From positions 56,766,638-56,830,637 of the forward strand of contig NC_133398.1 in assembly GCF_047511655.1 (NCBI RefSeq): 64,000 nucleotides of DNA. The letters are read 5' to 3'. Position numbers and translations under genes: made by a program. The first letter of the stretch is position 1, and every line of letters begins with the position of its first letter. Under the pieces are notes generated by a model, which was not told the DNA's origin, did not search any database, and worked only from the letters and a program-made list of their open reading frames with translations. This document shows positions 45,489 to 56,406 of this stretch, one piece after another. This DNA comes from Castor canadensis. Lineage: Eukaryota; Chordata; Mammalia; Rodentia; Castoridae.

Positions 45489-46691
45489 TTACTCTCTACT
45501 GTCTTGCTTTTTCTTATCCTGTGGTTTGGTGCTGCCTGCCTTTTCATGGTTAAGTTGGGTGTCACTTTCTGTGTGCAGGATCCCTTGCAGAATCTTTTGT
45601 AATGGTGGCTTTGTGGTCACATATTGTTTTAGTTTCTGCTTATCATGGAAGACTTTTATTGCTCCATCTATTTTGAATGATAGCTTTGCTGGGTAGAGTA
45701 TCCTGGGGTTGAAGTTATTTTCATTCAGTGCCCGGAAGATCTCACCCCACGCTCTTCTTGCTATTAATGTTTCTGTTGAGAAGTCTGCTGTGATTTTGAT
45801 GGGTTTACCTTTGTATGTTACTTGTTTTTTCTCTCTTGCAGCCTTCAATATTCTTTCCTTAGTTTCTGAACTTGTTGTTTTAATGATGATATGTCGTGGA
45901 GTAGTTCTATTTTGATCTGGTCTGTTTGGTGTCCTGGAGGCCTCTTGCATTTGTATGGGAATATCTTTCTCTAGATTTGGGAAATTTTCCGTTATTATTT
46001 TGTTGAATATATTACGCATTCCCTTCGCTTGCACCTCTTCTCCTTCTTCGATGCCCATGATTCTCAAGTTTGGTCTTTTGATGGAGTCAGTGAGTTCTTG
46101 CATTTTCTTTTCACAGGTCTTGAGTTGTTTAATTAATAGTTCTTCGGTTTTTCCTTTAATTACCATTTCATCTTCAAGTTCTGAGATTCTGTCTTCTGTT
46201 TGTTCTATTCTGCTGGATTGGCTTTCCGTTTTGTTTTGCAGTTCTGTTTCGTTCTTTTTTCTGAGGTTTTCCATATCCTGGCTGTTTTCTTCTTTATTGT
46301 TGTCTATTTTTGTCCTGAGTTCATTTATCCATTTATTCATTGTGTTCTCTCTTTCACTTTGGTGTTTATACAGTGCTTCTATGGTTTCCTTTATTTCTTC
46401 TTTTGCTTTTTCAAATTCTCTATTTTTATTGTCTTGGAATTTCTTGAGTGTCTCCTGTACATTTTGGTTGACCCTATCCAGTATCATCTCTATAAAATTC
46501 TCATTGAGTACTTGTAGTATGTCTTCTTTTAAATTATTCTTGTAGGCTTCATTGGGTCCTTTGGCATAGTTTATCTTCATTTTGTTGGAGTCTGGCTCTG
46601 AGTTTCTGTTCTCTTCATTCCCCTCTGGTTCCTGTACTAATTTTTTGCTGTGGGGAAACTGGTTTCCTTGTTTTTTCTGTCTTCCTGTCAT
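45489..46691 (-). CDS. L1 ORF1 protein (RNA-binding chaperone)
   Basis: ORF1p binds L1 RNA in cis, forms trimers and acts as a nucleic-acid chaperone in the ribonucleoprotein. From the ATG at 46691 it is 400 residues: a basic N-terminus (MTGRQKKQ), a long Glu/Lys-rich coiled coil (roughly residues 50-210) containing RISELEDE, then an RRM-like core (RPNLRIMGIEEGEE), a C-terminal domain (PRHIIIKTTSSETKERILKA; TADFSTETLIARRAW; ILYPAKLSF) and a hydrophilic tail. The frame is open to an earlier ATG at 46760, which would add 23 residues. I prefer 46691 because the conserved N-terminus begins there. No stop or frameshift is seen. Frames on the + strand opposite it are shadows. Confidence 0.95.
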   Translation of the reverse strand: MTGRQKKQGNQFPHSKKLVQEPEGNEENRNSEPDSNKMKINYAKGPNEAYKNNLKEDILQVLNENFIEMILDRVNQNVQETLKKFQDNKNREFEKAKEEIKETIEALYKHQSERENTMNKWINELRTKIDNNKEENSQDMENLRKKNETELQNKTESQSSRIEQTEDRISELEDEMVIKGKTEELLIKQLKTCEKKMQELTDSIKRPNLRIMGIEEGEEVQAKGMRNIFNKIITENFPNLEKDIPIQMQEASRTPNRPDQNRTTPRHIIIKTTSSETKERILKAAREKKQVTYKGKPIKITADFSTETLIARRAWGEIFRALNENNFNPRILYPAKLSFKIDGAIKVFHDKQKLKQYVTTKPPLQKILQGILHTESDTQLNHEKAGSTKPQDKKKQDSRE

Positions 46692-46800
46692 TGTCCTTGG
46701 TGTTGTTACTGTCCCTGTACTGTATGTAATTAAGTATTTTCTAGCTTGTAATAATAACAATGGTAATATTGAGAACGGAAGAGTGAGCTGAGATGGAAAT

Positions 46801-46814
46801 GTAGAAAACTTTTT
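46801..46814. repeat. L1 target-site duplication, right copy
   Basis: GTAGAAAACTTTTT adjoins the L1 5' end. It is identical to 41095-41108. Confidence 0.95.
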
Positions 46815-47509
46815 AACATCTTCAACATAACAATCTCAGAAGAATGATTTGCAGAATATGGCCTTATGAGTATGATAGATGTTAATTTGCTGAAAATCTA
46901 GGGAAGGTATCCTCACAAGTTTATGTAGCAAATGTCATCTGTCCACCCTCCACGGTGGAATTTAGAACTACCCAATAAAGCACCGTAGCACATCGACTAC
47001 TTAAACCCAAGCAATCTGAAGAATGGCAGGTGTTGAAAGGACTCTTGATGTTCTCTGAATAGCAGTTCATAAGATCCTCATGTGATAATGTTCTCCCTAG
47101 TCCCCAGAGAAAAGGAACATCCTCACCTCTGAAGATGAAGGACACTTGAAGATGAAGGAACAGGCCTTGCTCAATTTGCCCTCATTCAGATCCCTTTGTC
47201 CTTTCACATTCTGCACAACTTTCTACTCTTCAGGCTTACTGATTTTCTCCATTTCTTTACAAATGGTCCCATGTCACTTAACACATTAAATAAGTCAATG
47301 CATTTTTCTCTTGTTCATCTGTCTTTTTTCAGTCTAATTTACAGTACAATAAACCCAAGATGGGTAGAAGGAAAGGACTTTTCCTCTCCTCTAATCATGG
47401 TGGCATAGCCACCATAGTTCTGGGTCAATCAGTGCTTCTGGCAGGTCAGAAGAATACACTGGAAGGGCTATTTCTGGACTGAGCATCTGTGACTTAAGGA
47501 AGCCACTGT
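46815..47509. other. Unassigned intronic sequence after the L1
   Basis: No gene or repeat recognised. Confidence 0.5.
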
Positions 47510-47640
47510 GATAATGGATGTAGCACTGGGCTATGTCAGAACCGAGGTTTCAATCTAGACTTGATTCTAGATAGCTGTGTAGTATTGGTAGTTACTTAAC
47601 TGCCTCAGGACTTCTGTCCTATAGGGTGAAGAGACTTCTA
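47510..47640 (+). repeat. MIR SINE
   Basis: GTAGCACTGGGCTATGTC, AGCTGTGTAGTATTGG and GTTACTTAACTGCCTCAGG are MIR. Confidence 0.65.
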
Positions 47641-47689
47641 GAAGACATAGTAATGGCTACTGGATATTAGAAAAGAAAAGAAATCTAAC

Positions 47690-47970
47690 TCTCTGAACTA
47701 AACAAAGGAAGTGCAAATTCAAACAGGGACAGGACACATTTTATTTGAAAGGGAATCAAGGTTAAAGGAGCTGATGTTGCCAACGGTGGGGAAGGCTGGT
47801 GGGGGTGTAAGCTGATACCTTCTTTCAGAAAGCATATGTATCAATAGCCTCAAATAAATTTACAACTGTTGACCTTATAATTCTGCTTCTAAAAATCTAT
47901 TAAAAGGAAAAAAACCCAGAGAAATACACTGATTTATGACAAGGGTTTTTCACCATCAGCTATTGGCATA
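47690..47970 (+). repeat. Ancient L1-derived sequence
   Basis: GTGTAAGCTGATACCTTC, CATATGTATCAATAGCCTC and ATTCTGCTTCTAAAAATCTA resemble an old L1 ORF2 end on the + strand. Weak. Confidence 0.45.
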
Positions 47971-48000
47971 GTAACAACTTCAATGTAGCAGTGGAATGAG

Positions 48001-48086
48001 GGGCTGGAGGAGTGGCTTAAGTGGTAGAGTGGCTGCTTTGCATGTGTGAAGCCCTGAGTTCAAATCCCATTGTGTCAAAAAAAAAT
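48001..48086 (+). repeat. ID-type SINE
   Basis: GGAGTGGCTTAAGTGGTAG, GTGTGAAGCCCTGAGTTC and an A tail. Confidence 0.9.
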
Positions 48087-48964
48087 CAAACCCCCCAAAA
48101 AAAGCTTTATATAACATTATCATTCTACTCAGTATCCTTAATGTCTTTCTATAATTGTTCACAAAAATTTGCAATGTCTACCTAGGAAAAATTTTAAATG
48201 TTCTTTTTAACATACTTTGTGACCTAACACTAATACGTGACTAGAAAAATCCCATCCATTTTACATTTTAGTATTAACTGGAAATAAAAACTGACCAAGG
48301 ATAAAAAACCAAAAACAAAAACCGGTGGAATGAATTATAGCTCTTTTTGTGGTATGGTTCCAATTAAGTTGGAAGGTTATGCCTGAGTGTTTTCTTTGGG
48401 TGTTGTTGTGAAGTATATAGTTTACTTTTTCTATAGCTTTTTTTCCTTTAGTGAGTGAGTATATGTTTCTTTTATACTTAAAACAGGAACTTATTTTCAG
48501 AGAATGCAAAAAAAAAAAACTGATCAATAAAATGAGGGATATGGAGAAGTAGATGTCTAATGTTCCTCTTAAACCATGCATTCAGTAGTGTAGATTACAG
48601 GTTATTTAAAAATTGCAAAAAGGAGGGAATGATGTTGTAGGCAGAATCAACACAGACTTTATGGCTTAGTAGACAGCAGTTCTGAAGTGGTCTGTTTTCC
48701 TTGGGTCCTTTTCTGTGCTGGTAGTGTAGGAGCTGGGACCATAAGATGCTGGCAGACAGGCATCCATGTTAATTATTGCTCTTAACGTAACAGCTACTTC
48801 CTTTAGACATCATTGCCTCCAGTGAAACTAACTCTTGCCATAGTCATGATTGCTGTCTGGAACTATAAAGGAGGTTATTAAGGGCTTGCCTGCTGTAGAA
48901 GAAAAAACCCTGGGGCTAGTGAGGCAATTGGGAAGAATATAAAGTTCTGTTGTAATGTGAAGCA
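48087..48964. other. Unassigned intronic sequence
   Basis: No gene or repeat recognised; one A run near 48510. Confidence 0.5.
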
Positions 48965-49215
48965 GTATAATATAGAAGTTACGTTCAGGGGACTTGGGAG
49001 TTGGGCAAACTGGGCTCTGATTTAGAGTACAAAATCAAGCTGATGACCCTAGTTAAGTTCTTTAGCCACTCTGCTTTTCATTTTCCAAATCTAGAAAGTC
49101 ACTATTTACCTCCTAACACCATTGTAAAGATTAAACAATATAATGAATGTAGGCACTTTGAACCATGCCTAGCATGAAGTAAGCACTTAATAAGTGTTAG
49201 TTTTTACTGTGATTA
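48965..49215 (+). repeat. MIR SINE, nearly complete
   Basis: It runs in MIR order from CAGTATAATATAGAAGTTAC through CTAGTTAAGTTCTTTAGCC, TTGTAAAGATTAAACAATAT, CATGCCTAGCATGAAGTAAG and AATAAGTGTTAG. Confidence 0.85.
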
Positions 49216-52200
49216 TTAGGTCACCTTTTAAAGTTACTGTTCTCTATAAAATCAGAATAACACAGAGACAATTTTGTAGGTTTGTTAGGAGAAATGAATG
49301 AAAAGATGTATTTGAAGAATATAGTTCAGTGGCTGTATATAGTAAGAAAGAATTAGTAAGCAAAAAACATAAAGAAAGGAATGTATACATAGCTCATACT
49401 AAAGATTGTTGAAGAAAAAGTCTTAGTATTTACTGACTATTTCTTTTCCCTTATTCTATTCTCTCTGAGAGAACTCACTTTGAAAACCCCATATTTGCTA
49501 AGGCTGCAAAGGTTTTCCATCCTTGGGGAGTAAGTGAATAACTAAGGCTCCCTAAGAGTTTCTTGGAAGACAAGAACTAGCTTAAGGTTGCATCTTCCTA
49601 GAATGTGGTTCTTGGGTTCAAATTCGCAATGAGGTCCTCAGGAGGGAGGAAGAGAGAGGAGAGTTCTGCGTGAGGATGCTTCTCCCACAGCACTGCTGCT
49701 CCTGCTGTGACCTGGGGCCAGGCATTTAAAATGTGCATTCCTGCTGGCTATAAGAGGAGCAATTAGACTTCCCTACCTCAGGGAGTTTTAGGGCTGGAGG
49801 GGACAGTGGATCTAATACCCTCCTTCCATCTCAATTTCCTTATCTAAAATCCAGAAAAGAGAGCCACTTTCTCAACTTTCAACCTGCTAGCTGTCCCCTG
49901 AGGACAGGTTCTCCTGATTCACATTCAGTGCCCCTTGTGATTTGGATTTGGTTTATATCACATGTGGTATGGATTTAATTCAGTTGTTCTATAGATCATT
50001 ATATTCAGTTACAGTAAGCCTGAAACTTTAAAATTTGATTTACACGAATTACTTTGGAAATTATTCATATGAAAATTATGGATGATTTTAAAAACACATC
50101 ATAAAAATTCCAGGACAGCTTTCAAGTTTATTCTGACTGGCATTGTAATGTTTGAAGTGTGGAGCAGAAGTTGGGAAGCCTTCATTAGCCTTCTTTACCA
50201 GTCTAGTCAAGGATTCAAAAATCTCTGTATGCTGGGTGGTGGGATGGGTTGTTTGTGGTTGGCTGTTCTTTTAATGTAAAATGCTATTTTTCTGTTAGTT
50301 TATTTTCTTTCTTAAAGGACTTTAGGGTGTTGCAAGGTGTAAAATGGTAATAGCTACTTAAAGCACTGATGAGAAGAATATCAGGTCACATATGAATTCT
50401 GTAAAATGTAAAGCTAACAAAAAGCTTCGTCAGACGATGATATCTTGCTATCTGTGCCGGGCACAGGCAGGGGAAGTCACTTTATTGCATTGTGTTGTAG
50501 AGCAACTGCTGCAAAATTCCAGAGAAGAACAGAAACTATTCTCTTCAGAGCACATCATTACTGTTGACCATCAAGAATTTCCATTGAGTTAAGAAGCTGC
50601 AGTGCAGCTGGGATACATTTTTTTCGTGTTGTGAACAGATTATCTCAAATCAGTGACAGGAATGTCATGTTCTTATCAACAAGATATAAGTATATACTCT
50701 TATGACTCCTATGGTTAAACTGAATGTGTAATTATGAAATAAGTATGAGCACACATTTCTCCTCCACCAAATGAAATGTTACTAAATTATTTTCTTCTGT
50801 TCAGGGAATTTTTCAAGAAAGAAAGTTTAGATAAAGAAACTTGTATGAATTTTTATAAGAAAGAATTCAAGACAGTGTGGTTCCCTACTCTACAGAAGAC
50901 TTTCTACACATTTTTATTGACTTGTACAGGCATATTCAGAAGTCATGAATTTTGCATAAATTAAAAAAGGTAATGGTGGATAAATGATCATTAGGAGCAG
51001 AACTGATTTGTAGGTGAGACATGAGGACTTTGAAATTCTGAGAAACAGCTGAACCAAGATTTGTTTCTATTGCAAAATCAAAGTAAATCTGCTGTGACTG
51101 AAAGTCATTTTATAAGCTCCCTTAGGAAGTCTAGTTGAGTGCCCTTCCTACTTCTGCTTCCAAATACCCCCAGTAATTGTGCAAGTCCCATGTATGTCCA
51201 CAGTAGCTATTAGAGCAAGCTGTGCACAGAGGAATTCTGAGCATCTGACTTGGTCCTATGTTGAGACCAAGAAAATGAAATTCTCATGTTGTGCTGGGCT
51301 TCCCATTAGGGTGTTGTCAAGTAAATATTGGCTGTCCCTAGATGCCATAATTTTGTAACAGAGACAAAGCAATCATCACCATTTTGTAAGGGAGGGAGAT
51401 AAAAGACCCTTTATCACCTGTGAAATATTGTTTGACTCAAAGTCTTGATTTGCTTTGCTATTTTTCTTTTTATTCTTTCTCAATCTGTTCACCCAAATTC
51501 TTTTCTCTTTCCCTTCTCCTGCCACCACTTTAAGTGACAAAAAAACTGCAGTGTCTCTCATGGTATGTCCATATTCTTGGTGTTTCCCAACACCAAGAGA
51601 AAAATTGCAGGAGCAAAATTAAAATGGAATTAAAACGAATAAAGCTTTTTCTTTGTTGTTTTGATTTTCATGGCACCTAATTTTGCAGTCATCATCTAGT
51701 TCCTGATTGAAGGAAAAGTTTTGTTTGACGTTGCATTTGTAAATTTTTACTCTTGTACTCCTCTTCCCCCTCCCAATTGTGTAGTTCGACTTGTTTTTGA
51801 AATACTAAAATTAGGTTTTTATTACACATCCTGTCTGAAGACCATGAGGAAGAAAAATGAAACATACTCTAACATTTATTGAACCTAATTTTGCCATGTG
51901 CACAAGATGCAAGACAGCATCTCCAATCTGGCAAACAACATGGATGAAGGCATAAAGAAAATGGGACATGGACATGTGGCATCTCTTAAAGAAGGTTTCT
52001 CAGGGATGTCATGTGTTGTCTCTTCTTCATCCCATTGGCCAGGATCTGATCATGTGGCCTAGGTAACTGTAAGAGTGACTGTGATCTAGGTGACTATGTA
52101 CCAGCTAAAGTTTCTATTTCTATAAAAGAAGGCAAAAAGGGTATTGTGGTATAAACAGACATTCTTGTCATAGGTAGATACTGGAAAAGAGATAGTAAGT

Positions 52201-52941
52201 TACCATAAGAGAAAGGGAAAAAAACATTTGCTATATTATCTTAAAAATATATCTGACAGGAGCTTGTTTGGCATTTTAAGTTGCTAACACAAAACAGATT
52301 TTGATTGATTTATTTTGTTTTGGTCCACATTGCTTTGCTTATTATGACAATGCTAAACCAAAACATACTTAAAGTTATTAGACACAAATTTATGAAATAT
52401 GGCAAATCCTCTAAGATATTTTCCTTCCATTGAGATTGATTTTTTCATACTCTGCCAGGTCTTGCTGTAAAAATGTGACTATAGTAATGGAATTGTGATC
52501 TGTTGTCAAAGGTAATGGTAGTGATGGTCTACAGACCAACTGCCCAGTGGTTCACAATGTAAACAAGCACCAGGAACTTGACTCTGAATCACAGTCCTTG
52601 TTTTATAATGCGTCATAGAACACAAGACGTCTGTGGGGCTTCCCAGGGGATTTGTTTCAGCTGTTGGCTGAGTGGGTGGTAGGAGAAGAAAATCGCAGGA
52701 CAAAATGCATATACCCACCTCTGCCAAGGACTGTTCCTGTGGAGTCTGACACCCACAGCTGACTAATCCTTTGGCCACAGCTATTGGGTGTGATCCCATG
52801 GGCACCTCTCCATTTTGCTGCTTTCCTTGGTTTTATTTGGGATTCACCTTCCTCCCACAAGGAGAGTGGCCACACCTGAGAAGAAAGATGTATCTGCCCT
52901 TTGTGCCCTGGTGACTAGTACTAATCAGCATTAATTATATC
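49216..52941. other. Unassigned intronic sequence, repeat-poor
   Basis: The longest block without a recognised repeat, 3.7 kb. Only scattered short open frames, none with family features. It could hold conserved regulatory DNA, which one sequence cannot show. Confidence 0.5.
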
Positions 52942-53265
52942 TGTATTAATTTTCTGTTGCTATATAGCAGATTGCTACAAACTGTGGCCTAAAATGACAC
53001 AAATTTCTTATTTCTCAGTTTCCATTGGTCTGGGGTCTGCTCATGGCTAGGTTGGTGCTCTGCTTTGGTTGTTACCAGGCTGCAGTCAAAGTGCTGAAGG
53101 GCCCCATTCTCACTGGGTGACTGACTGAGGAAGAATCCACTTTCAAGCTCAATCAGATTGTTGGCAGAATTCATTTCCTTGTGACAGAAGAATTTGTGGA
53201 GCCTTCCTGCTTTAGGTCTGCAAGAGAGCATCTAGCTGGTTCCGCTGAGAGCATCTTCTGTATGA
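52942..53265 (-). repeat. Old MaLR-like repeat, partial
   Basis: The + strand begins TGTATTAATTTTCTGTTGCT and continues CAAACTGTGGCCTAAAATG, a recurrent mammalian dispersed-repeat opening. The right part is degraded. Confidence 0.5.
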
Positions 53266-53340
53266 TAAAATGTAAACAAGGGCTATGAAATCACCCTCAC
53301 CTTTGACTCACTCTGTTGGTTGTTTTGGTTTTTGTTTTCG

Positions 53341-53412
53341 GCTGCACTGAGGTTTGAACTCAGGGCCTTATACTTGCTAAGCAGGTGCTCTACCACTTGA
53401 GCCAGTCCCTTT
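53341..53412 (-). repeat. ID-type SINE, antisense
   Basis: GGTTTGAACTCAGGGCC, CTTGCTAAGCAGGTGCTC and ACCACTTGAGCCAGTCC. Confidence 0.85.
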
Positions 53413-53660
53413 GCTATTGGTTGGTTTCATTGACATTCAAGGGCAAGGAATTTTGGATACTGGGAGAATTATTGGCGTTCACCCTAAGGTCTGTACACTA
53501 CAAAGAACTATAGGATTTTTAATTTTTTTGTTCTGTCTGTTTGGGTATAGACAGTGAGATAAAGAAGGGAGTAACCAAAAAGTTGGAATTGCCATTAACT
53601 CAGGTAAGACTAAAGGAGGGAAGATCAAGAGCTCAATTTTGGCTGCATAAAGAGTGAGAG

Positions 53661-53797
53661 TCTGTGTATGGGGATGCATGTCTGTAATCCTAGCATTTGA
53701 GCAGGAGTATCACAAGTTCCAGGCCAGCCAGGCAACATAGTGAGTTCCAGACTAGCCTGGGCAATGCAGTGAGACCCTGTCTCAATCCCCTCCCCAA
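53661..53797 (+). repeat. B1-type SINE
   Basis: TGTCTGTAATCCTAGCATTT, GGCCAGCCAGGCAACATAG and GTGAGACCCTGTCTC are B1 phrases. The middle has a duplicated CCAG-type segment. Confidence 0.75.
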
Positions 53798-54535
53798 TAG
53801 AAACAATGAGAGGTCTGTTATACACGTACATGGAGCTATCTAGTCAAGTTGCATATATGACTCTAGAGTTAAGGCAGAGGGTCCAGGCTACATTTGTAAG
53901 TTTGGGATTCATTAGCATGTAAGTGGTATTTAAAGCCAAGAAATAAGATCTCTAGGGAGTGAAGCTAGGTACAAAACATGTCCAAGGACTGGACTCTAGT
54001 GCCCCAACATGGGTCGGGAAGTACAAGAAGAATCTGTAAAGGAGACCAGGTGAGTTAAGAGTTCAAGGCAGGGTAGAATCCTTGCAGCTTTGATGTATTG
54101 ACTTACCCAGTTCTAATCTCAGAAAGCAACATTTCCCCCCTTGTTCCCAGCTTGGAGAGACACACACTTAGCTCTCCTCTCCCCAAATGGGCTGCTTTCC
54201 TGTGTGGTCTTAGATGCCAAATGTAAATGGGGGGTGGGGGCGGGAAACATTTTACTTTGTTGGGAAAGTTCAACAATCAAATTTGCATTTTTTCCCACAG
54301 AAATAAGCCAACCCAATTCAGCCTGAGTGTAGGCAACATGGCTAGTGGGAGTGTGTGAACAGTTTTATTTTCAGACTACCACCATTAAAAACAGACCAAT
54401 CTGTTAAGCACACACCCTCTCAGGTGACACAGGTCAGGCCCTGCTTTGAAATAAAAGTTTCAAATAGTGACAAGGCAATGTGTCTTCCGTGAATGTATTA
54501 GATACAGGTGGAGCAACAGAGGCATTTATAAGAGT
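53798..54535. other. Unassigned intronic sequence
   Basis: A G-rich run near 54230-54244; nothing else recognised. Confidence 0.5.
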
Positions 54536-55185
54536 AGCATAAACACATCTATTTACTAACCAAAGAGATGCTTCTAATTAAGGCTGTTCTTTGAAATAGT
54601 TACATTGAAAACATTTGCAATGAAGATAATTAACACATTGATGAGAAAGAAGCAGCAGCATGGAGATTTGCTCAATGAACTGAGCTTGTTCATTCCCTCA
54701 GCTAATTCCTGCCAAGAGACGATGGGGTCTTCATTCCACCTTTCATAGACCTGAGTTCAAAAGACACCATTCATGACACATCCAACTACCAATTCTCCAT
54801 CTTCCTTTTTTTGTCTTGCTGTTGTGCTTCCCTTCCTAATCCATTCCTGATTGAACCAGTGCTCCATCTGTAAAGTTGTCCTCATTCTGAGTTTTCTGCC
54901 ATCAACTGTAGTTTCTTCAAACTTTTCTATCAGTTTATAAGAAAACTGTACTTCTCAAAAAGTGTCCTTGGTTTTTATGGTATGATTTTTGGTGTCAAGA
55001 GCGGTGACAATCTGTTTGGCATTGTACCCATGTTTTGAAGAGCCATTCCCATTCCTACTGCCTTCATTTATTCAACAAAGCCATTGATCTCCAGCAGGTG
55101 CCATCTTCCTAGTAGCTGCTAAATGGTGGCCATGGTGAGGGGGAGTGGTGTGTGGAGCATGGGGTGCCAGAGCACCTTTGTGTAC
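54536..55185 (-). pseudogene. FABP5: Processed pseudogene of FABP5 (epidermal fatty-acid-binding protein)
   Basis: FABP5 is a small cytosolic lipid-binding protein. The reverse strand here carries an intron-less, decayed copy of its mRNA. Reading from 55185 it has a short 5' leader, CACCATGGCCA at the old start codon (ATG at 55133), remnants of the N-terminal region, recognisable pieces such as KFEETTVDGRK and FTDGALVQ, and a stretch matching the CVMN segment. About 200 bases of 3' UTR follow and match FABP5 (CAAATCTCCATGCTG, ACTATTTCAAAG, ATCTCTTTGGTTA), ending near ATGTGTTTATGCT at 54536. Sequence runs through the positions of all three introns without a break, so it is a retrocopy. Early stops and small deletions destroy the frame. 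No poly(A) tail or clear target duplication remains, so it is old. It lies antisense in the inferred FREM1 intron 1. Confidence 0.85.
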
Positions 55186-55255
55186 ATCCTCTGACAAAAT
55201 TTATTTTGGTACCCCTTGGTTATATAGAGAAATGTAATCATTAAAATGTAAGACT

Positions 55256-55302
55256 CATTAGCCAAGCTCTCTACTAGTGAGCTAAACCCCAGCATGGTGT
55301 TT
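55256..55302 (-). repeat. ID-type SINE fragment, antisense
   Basis: AGCTCTCTACTAGTGAGC and AAACCCCAGCATGG match the 5' half of a reversed ID element. It lies just beyond the 5' end of the FABP5 retrocopy. Confidence 0.55.
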
Positions 55303-56142
55303 TTCTGTGGCATAGCACACTTCTATTAATTCTCCTGAACATACCCTGAATTTAAGGATATGCTTGATTACATTTTACTTTGGATAAAATCTTTTCAGTT
55401 TTTATAGAACAAAGAAATCATGAAATTGAAAATGGTTGGGGTACAAAGACTCCATTTGTGCAACTCCAGTACCTGACAAAGTAATGGCATTGTGGATAAT
55501 ATAAATGTACATGTACATATACCATGCCATTACCCATGTATGGAAGCTATGTTACTTGATCCATAGTCCCTTTTGCACATAAACAAAAACTTACATGCTC
55601 ATTGAGAAAAAAAATGTTTTCTCCAGTTTCCACTCAAGTGTTTCTTAGGTGATTTCATTGCCTGCCAAAGTGGGTCAATGTGACTAATTGTTAAGCTTGT
55701 TTCTTAGTTGGGTTGCTTTGATCCAGAGTTAAGCATGTTTTCAAGCAAGGCACAAATAGTCCTGTCAGCTCCCTGACACAAATTAGATTGTAGTCCCTAT
55801 GTAACATATGAGGAAGAGAAAGCAAAGAACTCAACAACTTCCTAGGAGCTCAGAGGACCAGCTGCTGCACTGGGGCAATGTGGCTGCCAGTCTCCTGCAG
55901 GACCACACAGTTGACATCCCAATTTGGGGTCTGCAGGGGCAGAAAGTAGCAGCTACAAGCAGAGTAGTGAAATGGCTGCCTTGCTTTTCAGATGGGCCTG
56001 GAGGTCAAGTTAGTTTATTTGTTTTTAATTAAGCTGAAATTATAGGCTGGTTGAAAGGTCCCTTTGTTGGTGGTGATCTTTTGAATGGCTGCACAAACCT
56101 TTTGGTCTCTTGCTTTCCTCTGACTCCTTTTCCCATTTGCAG
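55303..56142. other. Unassigned intronic sequence before the FREM1 coding exon
   Basis: Ends with the pyrimidine tract and acceptor at 56142. No gene or repeat recognised. Confidence 0.5.
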
Positions 56143-56406
56143 GATTAGAAAAGCACTTGGAAGGCACATTAATCTCACCAGCGTTGTCAGGAGAGATCAG
56201 CGAGTTTTATTAAAAGCCCTGGGATTGCCTGAAAGGCCTCCTTGTCTGGATCTGAATGGAGGGGGCATGTTAAGATCACGGGGCATGCTGTCAGGACCCC
56301 TTGCCCTGCCCCTTGGACTGCGAGCTGACACTCGCTGAGGAAGCAAGGAGACCTCTTTTGTTGAAGAGATTGTGCCTGTGGACAGAAGAGAGGTGGCCCT
56401 GTCAGC
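56143..56406 (+). other. FREM1: FREM1 5' leader (5' UTR part of the first coding exon)
   Basis: A strong splice acceptor ends at 56142: a long pyrimidine run (TTGCTTTCCTCTGACTCC and onward) followed by TTTGCAG. This implies that the coding exon is not the first exon and that at least one non-coding exon lies upstream. The 264 bases between acceptor and start codon contain several upstream ATGs (separate entry). The exact acceptor is inferred from sequence; a transcript would confirm it. Confidence 0.7.
56256..56338 (+). promoter_or_regulatory. Overlapping upstream ORFs in the FREM1 leader
   Basis: Two upstream ORFs lie in the FREM1 leader. One starts at 56256 and stops after five codons (56256-56273). 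A second, in another frame, starts at 56267, has a further in-frame ATG at 56285, and stops at 56338 after 23 codons. Both end before the main ATG at 56407. In eukaryotes such uORFs commonly lower translation of the main frame; an effect here is inference. Confidence 0.55.

Larger units (their letters stand above)
41109..46800 (-). mobile_element. Young, nearly full-length L1 retrotransposon with both ORFs open
   Basis: A 5.7-kb LINE-1 on the minus strand. In its own direction it has about 109 bases of 5' leader, ORF1 (46691 to 45489), a 50-base spacer, ORF2 (45438 to 41620), a G-rich 3' UTR and an A-rich tail (T-rich on + at 41109-41142). A perfect 14-bp target-site duplication, GTAGAAAACTTTTT on the + strand, lies at 41095-41108 and 46801-46814. 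Read in L1 sense the target is TT|AAAAAG, the usual L1 endonuclease site. Open ORFs and an undamaged duplication show a recent insertion. Most of the 5' UTR promoter is missing, so the copy is slightly 5'-truncated. It lies antisense within the inferred FREM1 intron 1. Confidence 0.97.
28727..56142 (+). other. Inferred FREM1 intron 1
   Basis: If 28280-28726 is the first exon and 56143 the next acceptor, this 27.4-kb span is intron. It holds SINEs, L2 and MIR relics, MER5A, a young L1 in antisense orientation and a FABP5 retrocopy. Additional non-coding exons inside it cannot be excluded from sequence alone. Confidence 0.35.

Noticed and set aside
41942..46791. Many + strand open frames of 60-196 codons
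   Set aside because: They are antisense shadows of L1 ORF1 and ORF2.
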